Of a stretch of DNA of 64,000 nucleotides, positions 36,317 to 45,017 are shown one piece after another (the stretch's first letter is position 1; every line of letters begins with the position of its first letter). Position numbers and translations under genes: made by a program. Origin of the DNA: an uncultured Pelagibacteraceae bacterium (GTDB lineage: Bacteria; Pseudomonadota; Alphaproteobacteria; Pelagibacterales; Pelagibacteraceae); contig CABYIV010000005.1 in the NCBI GenBank assembly GCA_902519255.1, forward strand, positions 1 through 64,000. Reading direction: 5' to 3'. Below the pieces are notes generated by a model. It was given only the letters and a program-made list of their open reading frames with translations. It was not told where the DNA came from and searched no databases.

Positions 36317-37577
36317 TAAAATATAAAAATAAACTTAAGTTTAAAAAGATAAAACTTGAATTCCAATTATTAAAAAAATTACCAGTAGTAGTAATTGGCC
36401 AAAGATGCATTAATAAGCCGCTTAATAATATTGTATATTTTCTTATACTTTGTTTGTTATTTTTTTTATAAAATATAGATATTATAAATACCTTTGCATA
36501 TTTGATTACACAATAAATAAAAATAAAAAATAATAATAAAAAGCCAATTAGGCCTGTTTCAGATAAAAACTGCAAGTAATAATTATGTGGGTGTGTAGAA
36601 CAAAAATCAACATTGGATTTAATATTTGTTATTTTTGATTTATAAAGGCTATTATTTAATTTACATGTTTCTCTAAAAGATTTTACTCCAGATCCAATTA
36701 ATTTATTATTTAGGAAATTATTATAAGATGAATTAAATAAACCTATATGTTCGGGAAAATATAATTTTCCTCCATTTTTTTCTAAAACAATGTGATCTTT
36801 TAATTGATTTACATACCGATCGTGAATTGTGGGACTAAAATTTAAAATTACTACAGCTGTAATACTAAATATTGTCGTAAATAACAAAAATTTTTTAATA
36901 GATAAAATTATTGGCAGTACTAAAAGAATAAACAATAAACTTAAAAAAAAAGCAGATCTCTCTCCGCTTAAAAAAATTAATGGTATCATTATAAAAATTA
37001 TTATTGTATTAAAAATTTTTAGTTTTTTGTTATGTCTATTCTCATAATAAAGAAATAAGATTATTGGTAAAAATTTACTTAAAAATGAACCTAATATCAA
37101 TTCGTCTCGAAAGAAGCCTGACAGCCTATCTGGTCTAACTTTCTCAAAACCTAATATATTTTTCCCAAAAGCAAACTGAATATAACCATCAAACACTACT
37201 ATAAATAATACTATTATTAAGTAGATATTAAAGTTACTAAAATAATATTTATTATTCTTTATTAAGTAAATCACTAAAAATGAAAAAATAATAAATCTTA
37301 TAAATGTTAGACTGGGTTTTAATGATAGAAATCTATATTCAGAAATTAAGGATGTAATCAGAATATATAGCCAAAATACAATTAAAATATTTAAAAATTT
37401 ATTGTTTTCATGCAATTCTTTATTGGATATCAATATAAAAAAAATATACATCAAAGCTGCAGTACTGATTATCAAATCAGTCAGAAATGGGCCGGTAACT
37501 TGAGCAAAAGGAATTAAAAAAACTAAAAATGATGAAAAATAAAGAAATCTGTTATTATATTTTGAAAATTCTAGCAT
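36285..37577 (-). CDS. O-antigen ligase/polymerase-like membrane protein (Wzy_C)
   Basis: About 12 TM segments over 430 residues. The loop after the central TMs has NNKLIGSGVKSFRETCK and CSTHPHNYYLQFLSETGLIGFLLLF; the HPHN-x6-E-x-G block is the hallmark of the WaaL/Wzy_C family. It would ligate finished polysaccharide to lipid A-core or polymerise repeats. It lies next to the other polymerase candidate and is divergent from the WecA-like gene by 2 bases. WaaL is favoured because of the strong HPHN motif. Confidence 0.8.
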   Translation of the reverse strand: MLEFSKYNNRFLYFSSFLVFLIPFAQVTGPFLTDLIISTAALMYIFFILISNKELHENNKFLNILIVFWLYILITSLISEYRFLSLKPSLTFIRFIIFSFLVIYLIKNNKYYFSNFNIYLIIVLFIVVFDGYIQFAFGKNILGFEKVRPDRLSGFFRDELILGSFLSKFLPIILFLYYENRHNKKLKIFNTIIIFIMIPLIFLSGERSAFFLSLLFILLVLPIILSIKKFLLFTTIFSITAVVILNFSPTIHDRYVNQLKDHIVLEKNGGKLYFPEHIGLFNSSYNNFLNNKLIGSGVKSFRETCKLNNSLYKSKITNIKSNVDFCSTHPHNYYLQFLSETGLIGFLLLFFIFIYCVIKYAKVFIISIFYKKNNKQSIRKYTILLSGLLMHLWPITTTGNFFNNWNSSFIFLNLSLFLYFNEKFISDFKK

Positions 37578-37579
37578 AA

Positions 37580-38593
37580 ATGAATTATTTATATTTTTTT
37601 TTTATTAGTATTGTTTTAATTAGCACGATCAACTATGTCCAATATAAATTTAACTTTTTAATAGATTCTAGAGAAAAGCATAAAATAAAACTAATTAACA
37701 AAATTCCTTTATCTGGTGGAATAATTTTTTTAATATATTTATTAATTATTAAAATATTATTTAACTCATATATCAGCATTAATATTATCCTTATTTTATC
37801 TTTATTCTTTATACTAGGATATTTTTCTGACACGAGACCTAATTTTAAACCAATTCTAAGATTAATTTTTCAAATTATTTTAATAATTTTAATGCTTCAT
37901 ATTTGCGATTTAAAAATTAATAAGACAAATATATTTTTTATTGATTATTTTTTATCAATTAATAATTTTAATATAATATTTACAACATTTTGCATTTTGG
38001 TTTTTTTAAATGGATCAAATTTTATTGATGGAGTTAATACTAACTTAACGTTATATAATATTATTATTTTAACAAGTCTTGCCAATTATCAATTTTATTT
38101 TGACCTTAAATTATTATTGATAATTTTAAGCACTTTTTGTTTATTTAATTTTTTTGGAAAGTGTTTTTTGGGAGATAATGGTGTTTATGTTATTTCTATA
38201 CTAACTAGTTTTATTGTTATAAGTATGATTAATATTAATTATTTAAATCCCTTTATTGCATTAAATTTACTATGGTATCCTGCTTTTGAAAATTTATTTT
38301 CGATAATTAGAAGATATATAAATAATGACAAACTTGATAAAGCAGATAAAAAACACCTTCATACTTTATTGTATTTATCGCTTAATAAGTACAAAATTAG
38401 CAGCTCAGTATCTAATTCACTGAGTGGTTTGATTATTAATTTGTATAATTTTACTTTAATATTTCTTAGCATGAAATTTATTAATAATAATCAATTATTA
38501 TTTTTAATATTAATAATAAATATATTTGTCTATGTGATAACTTACCTGAAATTATTAAATAATTTTAAAAATTTATCAGACTCTAATGCGTAA
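37580..38593 (+). CDS. WecA/WbpL-like undecaprenyl-phosphate sugar-1-phosphate transferase
   Basis: MraY/WecA superfamily initiator that places sugar-1-phosphate on undecaprenyl phosphate. Motifs are SREKHKIKLINKIPLSGG at the first loop, NGSNFIDG, FLGDNGVY and ADKKHLHTLL (the HxH loop). It has about 10 TM segments and 337 residues. The usual DD pair in the second cytoplasmic loop reads GYFSDTRPN, with one Asp. The 3' end overlaps the convergent gene by 52 bases. It probably starts the repeat unit of the island's polymer. Confidence 0.85.
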   Translation: MNYLYFFFISIVLISTINYVQYKFNFLIDSREKHKIKLINKIPLSGGIIFLIYLLIIKILFNSYISINIILILSLFFILGYFSDTRPNFKPILRLIFQIILIILMLHICDLKINKTNIFFIDYFLSINNFNIIFTTFCILVFLNGSNFIDGVNTNLTLYNIIILTSLANYQFYFDLKLLLIILSTFCLFNFFGKCFLGDNGVYVISILTSFIVISMININYLNPFIALNLLWYPAFENLFSIIRRYINNDKLDKADKKHLHTLLYLSLNKYKISSSVSNSLSGLIINLYNFTLIFLSMKFINNNQLLFLILIINIFVYVITYLKLLNNFKNLSDSNA

Positions 38594-40110
38594 ATCAAAA
38601 ATACTGATACTGTCAAGGATATAGCAAATAAATAAGTATCTTTGGGTGCATAGCCAAAGTGAAAAAGTCTATATACAATAGTATGAGAAAAAAATGACAA
38701 AAAGAATAAATTTCTATTACAAACTAAAAAAATTTTTTTTTCTATAAACGTAAATAAAATTATTAAAGAAAAAGAGATTACTATAAGAAAAAGAAGGCTA
38801 CCAGAGTAATATAGGAATGAAAATATACCTGGTAAAGTATTACCTTTTACAATTACATTATTGGCATAAAAGGTTCTTTTTTTATCCTTTAAATAAAAAT
38901 TATTTTCATAGAATGTGGTTTTAAGTTTATTTTTATTTTCTTTAAGTGCATCATAAAGAAGATTAAAGCTAAGGTTTTTTGAAGTAGACACATTAATTAA
39001 TGAGTCAATGCCTATCCAACGGTTGATTAATATAAAATTAGCCATTTGCTCTGAACTGTAATAATCGTCGGTTGAAAAAGCATACTCTTTAGAATTTTTG
39101 TCTGTTATTTTGCTTGGATCATAGGGTTTTCCGGCAAATTTATAAAAATCCCAATTTCTTTTAAAGTTAAAACTAGGCATTCCAGGCTCATAATTTTCAA
39201 TTATATCACTTTCAAGAGAAATTTTATTTTCTTTTATAAAATTTGTTTCTGTCTTGTTGGATAGATTAATTCTTATTTCATTTGATATTACAACAGAGAT
39301 TAAACATAAAATGAAATATGAAATAAGTATTATTGTAAAATTTATTACAGATTTTCTTATATAAGATTCATAATAAATAAAACTATATAGAAATGGTAAA
39401 CCAAATAAAATCATAGATCTACTTAACATTGAGGTATAAGAACAAAAAATTTCCAAAAAAACTATTAAAAAAATAAGTGGTATATATTTATTTTTTTTTA
39501 TAATTTCACTTTTTAAGATCAAACAACTAATTGTTGTAAAACCAAATAATATTAACCATTTTAAAAAATTTGTTAAAATAAAATTGTAGTTATTTTCAAA
39601 AATCATACCCTTAATATAAATTTTATTATTTAAATTAATTGCTCCTATAATAGAAAAAAATATTATAAAAGTTATTAGAATTAGTTTATTATTTTTAAGG
39701 TATAAGGTATGTATTAATCCAATTTTGCTTTTAACATTAAGTTTATTGTAACTAAACCATTTAATAGAAAAAAAATTTCCAAAAATTATTGTTAAAAAAA
39801 GACAAATTGATAATAGCAATACACCATCAATATCGTTAGAATAAAAAAAACCTGAGTCATAAACTCGACCATTATTATAGACTAAACTCAAATTATATTT
39901 AAACCAAAAACCCATAAACAAATAGAATGCTAAAAAGAAAGAAAAAAATGATGATTTTGATGATGTTAGATAAAAACTTAATAATAAAATCAAAATATTA
40001 TAAGAAAGAAAAACTAAATCAGAACCATAATAAAATTTAGATGCATAAAATGAAAACAGCAGACAAATTAAAATTATAATAAATTTTGATATATTAATAA
40101 TTCTTATCAT
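38542..40110 (-). CDS. Polytopic membrane protein, second polymerase candidate
   Basis: The protein has 522 residues with about 11-12 TM segments and a large extracytoplasmic loop around residues 285-410. The loop includes WDFYKFAGKPYDPSK and LINRWIGIDSLINVSTSKNL. The topology and the position between WecA-like and flippase genes suit an oligosaccharide repeat-unit polymerase, but no family motif is decisive. Its start overlaps the fusion gene's 3' end by 17 bases. Confidence 0.55.
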   Translation of the reverse strand: MIRIINISKFIIILICLLFSFYASKFYYGSDLVFLSYNILILLLSFYLTSSKSSFFSFFLAFYLFMGFWFKYNLSLVYNNGRVYDSGFFYSNDIDGVLLLSICLFLTIIFGNFFSIKWFSYNKLNVKSKIGLIHTLYLKNNKLILITFIIFFSIIGAINLNNKIYIKGMIFENNYNFILTNFLKWLILFGFTTISCLILKSEIIKKNKYIPLIFLIVFLEIFCSYTSMLSRSMILFGLPFLYSFIYYESYIRKSVINFTIILISYFILCLISVVISNEIRINLSNKTETNFIKENKISLESDIIENYEPGMPSFNFKRNWDFYKFAGKPYDPSKITDKNSKEYAFSTDDYYSSEQMANFILINRWIGIDSLINVSTSKNLSFNLLYDALKENKNKLKTTFYENNFYLKDKKRTFYANNVIVKGNTLPGIFSFLYYSGSLLFLIVISFSLIILFTFIEKKIFLVCNRNLFFLSFFSHTIVYRLFHFGYAPKDTYLFAISLTVSVFLIYALESDKFLKLFNNFR

Positions 40111-42334
40111 ATCTCAAAGAGTACAAAATAAATGAAAGAAAAGCAGATATCAAATATGCAAAAGAAATTGCATTAATTCCATTGATATGATTCAAAATAA
40201 CAATTAAAGGAAAAATTGAGAAACTGTAAAGAATATCTCTTTTAAAAACCATGTCCTTAGAATTGAAAAATTTAAATATATCTCTGTGTCTTTTTCTCAA
40301 AGATGCAAGCATTACCAATGTACCTAAAAATGAGAAATAAAATGTGTTCAATACAAAATCACTAACAAGTTTATTTTCAAAAAACTTAAGAATAACAAAT
40401 ATTAATGATAAAAAAGTAAAACTTATAATATAAAAAAAATTTTCATACTTTTTAAATACTTCCTCCAATCTTTTTTGTCTAAGGATAGATTGACCAAGTA
40501 TATTATTAAAAAAAGTAGCTGGGAAAGAAGCTACTGAAAAAATTGCGAAAATGATTCCTGCAAGATCTTTGTTTGTAAAAAATAATATTGAATATCTCCA
40601 GAATACAACTGAGATAGAATTTGTTAAAGTTGACAAAAATGAAAATATATTATTGTAGAGAAATGATGTTTTATATTTTGTTTTAATAATTGATGTAAAA
40701 TGAAATAAGTAAAATAATGGTAAAATTCCTATTATTGAAAAAATCAAATAGAGATTAATCAAGCTAGTTTTGTCAAAAAACATTAGATATATATGAATAA
40801 AGTAAAATACAATTAGTAGGAAAATGTATGCTTTCAATAACAATTTAAATTTTCTCTTTTCTAAATAAACTAAAGTGATTTCATTTATCCAAAGTATCAA
40901 TATCAAAACAATTAAGTTTAAATGAAAAGTTTCTTCAATAAAATTAATATTAGAAAATAAAAAATAAAATAATACAAAAATTATAATTGATACAAAAACT
41001 CTAAAAAATATAAAATTTTCAAAATTTTTTTCTTCAGTTTCATTTAATAAAATTGCCCTACTATTAGATGAAAATATCTGTAAAATAAAAATTATTGTAC
41101 CTTCAACAATTCCTATTTCAGCAGAAACTTTTGGATTTAATAATGAATAAAAAACTACCAAAAATGGTACCACAAAAGAGTTTAGTGCATTTGCTATAGT
41201 TATATTAAATATATTAATAGGATTAATTTTATTTTTGTAATTTGCTACTTTCTTTAAAAATGACACATATTTTTTTTTTGATGCTTCAGTGTTGTATATT
41301 TGCTTAAATTGATTTTTTACATTTTTTCTTATCTCATAGGATTGATTATAATTTTTTGTTAAATAATTTAAATTTTTTGCAATAATATTTTCTTCTGGCT
41401 TAGAGAAAAAAATTAACTTAGAAATTTTTTTCGGATATTTTATATTTATATTAACCAAGCTTTTTGTACCAACACTTAAAGATTCTAAAACGGATAAACT
41501 TAATATTTCAGATTTTGACATTAAAATATTTAAAAAATTCTCGGACATTTTTTTAAATTTTCTCTTTATTCCAAAAATTGGTTTTCTTATTAATATTTTT
41601 TTTCTAACATTTTGCTGAGAAATAATATTTAAAATTTTTTTTTTGTAGTTAATATCATCATCTATTCCATAAATTATAAGCTTCCAATTATCTTTTAGAT
41701 TTGCTTTTACAAATGAGTTAATTATTAAATCTATATTTTTGTGTGAATTAAATCTTCCAAAATATGCTATTTGTTTTTTTATTTTTTTTTGAACTGTAAA
41801 TGAAGAAATAAAAGGATTTTGTATTACAATTATTTTTTTACTCTTAAAATATTTAAAAATAGATTTTTTTTCATCTTCTGTAACTGCAACAAAATGTGAG
41901 TTTTTTAGTAGAATTTGGTATATAAATAGTACTAAAAGTTTTGAATAATAACTAAAAATAGATTTAGCTTTAATGGCTTCATCAAGCAACATTCCATGAG
42001 GTTGAATTATTAATTGTATATTTAATAATTTAGCATATGTAACAAAAATTAGATGAATTGGTCTCCATAATCCGTGAATATGTATTATATCTGGTTTCTC
42101 TTTAGTTAAAAAAAAATATATTTCTGACTTAAGTTTAAATATATTTTTGTATATGCTGACTGTCTTATATGTTTTTTCATTATTAATAATTTTTTTTTTA
42201 TCTTCTGGAAATACAATTTTAGAGTTTTTAGTTTCCTTATAATTTGATAGGATCTTTGTTACTGTAACTATACTATTATTTTTTTCACTGAATTCTTCCA
42301 AAATATGAAATACCTTCATCTTGAAATTGTCCAA
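40094..42334 (-). CDS. Fusion of GT-B glycosyltransferase and Wzx-like flippase
   Basis: One uninterrupted 746-codon frame with two domains. Residues 1-360 are a GT4-type transferase: HIHGLWRPIHL, QPHGMLLDEA, YFGRFNSHKNIDLIINSF and the SEILSLSVLESLSVG donor-site block. Residues 365-746 hold about 11-12 hydrophobic helices with an NPINIFNITIANALNSFVVPF start, resembling Wzx/MATE-like polysaccharide flippases. The join is near nucleotide 41240. I see no in-frame start with a Shine-Dalgarno at the join. This couples lipid-linked glycan extension with translocation. Confidence 0.8.
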   Translation of the reverse strand: MDNFKMKVFHILEEFSEKNNSIVTVTKILSNYKETKNSKIVFPEDKKKIINNEKTYKTVSIYKNIFKLKSEIYFFLTKEKPDIIHIHGLWRPIHLIFVTYAKLLNIQLIIQPHGMLLDEAIKAKSIFSYYSKLLVLFIYQILLKNSHFVAVTEDEKKSIFKYFKSKKIIVIQNPFISSFTVQKKIKKQIAYFGRFNSHKNIDLIINSFVKANLKDNWKLIIYGIDDDINYKKKILNIISQQNVRKKILIRKPIFGIKRKFKKMSENFLNILMSKSEILSLSVLESLSVGTKSLVNINIKYPKKISKLIFFSKPEENIIAKNLNYLTKNYNQSYEIRKNVKNQFKQIYNTEASKKKYVSFLKKVANYKNKINPINIFNITIANALNSFVVPFLVVFYSLLNPKVSAEIGIVEGTIIFILQIFSSNSRAILLNETEEKNFENFIFFRVFVSIIIFVLFYFLFSNINFIEETFHLNLIVLILILWINEITLVYLEKRKFKLLLKAYIFLLIVFYFIHIYLMFFDKTSLINLYLIFSIIGILPLFYLFHFTSIIKTKYKTSFLYNNIFSFLSTLTNSISVVFWRYSILFFTNKDLAGIIFAIFSVASFPATFFNNILGQSILRQKRLEEVFKKYENFFYIISFTFLSLIFVILKFFENKLVSDFVLNTFYFSFLGTLVMLASLRKRHRDIFKFFNSKDMVFKRDILYSFSIFPLIVILNHINGINAISFAYLISAFLSFILYSLRYDKNY

Positions 42335-44046
42335 TTTTCCATGACTAAAAAATCCATATTTGTTCTAATAAAGCAGTTTAATGCCTCCTCTGGCTTTTGT
42401 ACTATAGGTTCATTTTCATTAAACGACGTATTTACTAACACAGGAACTCCTGTTTTCTCGTAGAATTTATCAATTAAATTATAATAGTGTAAATTTTCAT
42501 TTTTTTTCACAGTTTGCACTCTACAAGTATTATCAACATGAACAACTGCAGGAATTTTTTGTTTTGCAAATTCTGTTGCCTCCACAACATTAAGCATGTA
42601 AGGAGAGTGATATTCTAATTTAAAATACTCATCTTTTTTATCATAAAGCACTGATGGTGCAAAAGGTCTAAATTTTTCTCTTAATTTTATTTTAAGATTC
42701 AATATATCTTTTATATTTTTATTCATTGGATTCGCTAAGATTGATCTATTTCCTAATGCTCTTGGCCCCCATTCCATCCTTCCTTTAAACCACCCTATTA
42801 CTAGATTGTTTAAAATTTTATCAGCAGTGATATTATAAATTTCTTCATCACTCAGTTTTATTATATTGAAATTTTTTAGGTTTTTATGACTATGAATGAC
42901 TTTCTCGATATAATCGTTATTGTAACTCGGACCTAAGTAAACTTTATCGTTATTAAAATTAGTATATATAGAGTTTTTTTTCATGTTTAAGTGTAATGAT
43001 GCACCTATTGAACCTCCACCATCACCAGCATTTGGTTGTATACAAATATTTTTGAATTTTGTTTTTTTTTTTATAATTCCGTTTAATTTTGAATTAAAAG
43101 CACATCCACCAGATAAACAGAGATTTTCGATTTTATATTCCTCAAATAATTTATTTAATATTTTAAGTATAATATTTTCGAAATGATTTTGCATTGAACA
43201 AGCAATGTCCATGTGATCTTGTTTTATCGGATCATTTTTGGCTCTTGGTTTTCCAAAAAATTCAACATACTTGTCACTGTATAAATTATTAAAAATTGGA
43301 TTTCCATTTTCAAAAAAATATTTAAAATCTTTATCAATATGATGTTTAAAAAAACTTAAATCTAATTTGAAATAGTTTTTCTCGGAAAAATTTACTATTT
43401 TTGAGAAAAGATCGACATATGTTGGTTTGCCATAGGAAGCTAATCCCATTAATTTATACTCATCACCATAGTTATTAAAACCAAGAAACTGTGTTGTAGC
43501 TTGATAAAAAATTCCTAGTGAGTGAGGAAATGTAACTTTTTTTATTAATTTAATATCATTTTTCTCACATATATACGACGCCATGCTACAAAAATCTCCA
43601 AATCCATCAATAGTTAGTCCAATGGATTTAGAAAATTTAGATATTGCATATGATGAATAAAGATGGCTTAAATGGTGATCCACATTAACAATTTCTCCTT
43701 TAAAATTATTTTGATTTAAATAATTATTTAAAAAATTTTTGTTCTTAAACTTATTTTTTTGATTATAAATTTTTTTAATAGTCGATATTTTAAAAATATT
43801 CTTAAGTGAATAAGTAATTTTTTCTTTAAAGTTAGAATTTGGGTTATAATTTAAAGCCACATAATCAACTTCAGAAATTTTGATTTTTCCATAATCTAAG
43901 CAAAATTTTATTGAATTTTTAGGGAAACCTGAAAAATGCTTAATTCGAACAAACCTTTCTTCTTCGGCAGCGGCTACTAGTTCTCCATTTTTAATTAAGC
44001 ATGCGGATGAATCGGGGTGGTAATAATTAATACCTAAAATATTCAA
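42316..44046 (-). CDS. Carbamoyltransferase (NodU/TobZ family)
   Basis: Transfers carbamoyl from carbamoyl phosphate, through carbamoyl-adenylate, to a sugar hydroxyl. The N-terminal domain begins MNILGINYYHPDSSACLIKNG and has DHHLSHLYSSY and TIDGFGDF. The C-terminal YrdC-like domain has FKGRMEWGPRALGNRS and KFRPFAPSV. It is complete at 576 residues. The 3' end overlaps the fusion gene start by 19 bases and its start overlaps the epimerase stop by 4 bases. Confidence 0.93.
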   Translation of the reverse strand: MNILGINYYHPDSSACLIKNGELVAAAEEERFVRIKHFSGFPKNSIKFCLDYGKIKISEVDYVALNYNPNSNFKEKITYSLKNIFKISTIKKIYNQKNKFKNKNFLNNYLNQNNFKGEIVNVDHHLSHLYSSYAISKFSKSIGLTIDGFGDFCSMASYICEKNDIKLIKKVTFPHSLGIFYQATTQFLGFNNYGDEYKLMGLASYGKPTYVDLFSKIVNFSEKNYFKLDLSFFKHHIDKDFKYFFENGNPIFNNLYSDKYVEFFGKPRAKNDPIKQDHMDIACSMQNHFENIILKILNKLFEEYKIENLCLSGGCAFNSKLNGIIKKKTKFKNICIQPNAGDGGGSIGASLHLNMKKNSIYTNFNNDKVYLGPSYNNDYIEKVIHSHKNLKNFNIIKLSDEEIYNITADKILNNLVIGWFKGRMEWGPRALGNRSILANPMNKNIKDILNLKIKLREKFRPFAPSVLYDKKDEYFKLEYHSPYMLNVVEATEFAKQKIPAVVHVDNTCRVQTVKKNENLHYYNLIDKFYEKTGVPVLVNTSFNENEPIVQKPEEALNCFIRTNMDFLVMENWTISR

Positions 44047-45017
44047 CTTTTCCTCACTTTTTTATTTCTTAAGTAATTTAATTTTTGAAAAGAATATTTA
44101 ATATCTCTACATTTTAAATTAGTAAAATATTTATTATAATTTTTTGTTGATGCAATTACAAACTTGGGGTCATATTTTTTCTTTTTTCTACTTAATAACT
44201 TTATTTTATATTTAAAAGTTTCTTCAAATAATGTAACAAATTTATTTATGGTAATAGGTTTTCCAGATCCTAAATTTACTGTAAGATTTGATTTTTTTAT
44301 TCTAATTGCATTTAAAAAAATTTTTGAAACATCTCTGACATCAATAAAATCTCGACTCGTAGATACAAAAAATCCATTTTCAAGAAATTTTGAAACTTTA
44401 AATGATTTTTTTTTTGATTTAAATACATCTAGTAACTTAAAAAAAACAGATTTTCTTTTTTTAAAATATTTATAAAATTTTTTTTCAACCCCAATTAAAT
44501 TAAAAATTCTAAATATATAAAATTTAGAATTTTTTAAATTTTTTTTTATAAATATTTCCGAATATAGCTTTGATTTACCGTAAGGATTAATTGGTTTTAA
44601 AAATTGATTTTCAGTACATTTTTTTTTTGTTGTATTCCCATACACTGCTGCAGAACTTGCAAAAAAAAATTTTTTTATTTTATATTTGCTTGATAGTGAA
44701 ACAATTTTTTTTGTATTAAAAAAATTAGTTTTTAAATATAATTTATTTTTTTTTATACTTTCTTCTGCATCAATCTTAGCAGCTAGATGATAAACGTAAT
44801 TAATTTTATACTTTATAAAAATATTTTCTAACAATTTTAAATTATTTATATTTCCCTCAATCAATTTGATTTTTTTATTAGATAATTCATTTAAAATATT
44901 AGGATTGCTATTAGAAAAGTTATCAAATATTATAATTTTGACCTTATTTAAATTCAAAAGTTCGTTAACCAGGTGAATACCCAAGTATCCTATGCCGCCA
45001 GTAACTAATATATTCAT
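44043..45017 (-). CDS. NAD-dependent sugar epimerase (UDP-glucose 4-epimerase type)
   Basis: Extended SDR with ILVTGGIGYLGIHLV at residues 3-17, HLAAKIDAEESIK, the catalytic Ser region FFASSAAVYGN and Tyr-Lys pair in NPYGKSK. RDFIDVRDVSKIF and GSGKPITI complete the fold. Its 324 residues are typical. The substrate cannot be set; GalE-type activity on UDP sugars is the default for this subfamily. It is coupled to the carbamoyltransferase and overlaps the upstream membrane gene by 4 bases. Confidence 0.87.
   Translation of the reverse strand: MNILVTGGIGYLGIHLVNELLNLNKVKIIIFDNFSNSNPNILNELSNKKIKLIEGNINNLKLLENIFIKYKINYVYHLAAKIDAEESIKKNKLYLKTNFFNTKKIVSLSSKYKIKKFFFASSAAVYGNTTKKKCTENQFLKPINPYGKSKLYSEIFIKKNLKNSKFYIFRIFNLIGVEKKFYKYFKKRKSVFFKLLDVFKSKKKSFKVSKFLENGFFVSTSRDFIDVRDVSKIFLNAIRIKKSNLTVNLGSGKPITINKFVTLFEETFKYKIKLLSRKKKKYDPKFVIASTKNYNKYFTNLKCRDIKYSFQKLNYLRNKKVRKS

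Noticed and set aside
40094-42334. Frameshift or two separate genes in place of a fusion
   Set aside because: The frame has no stop at the domain join and I see no Shine-Dalgarno with a start near 41240, so I call one gene; reads could still change this.
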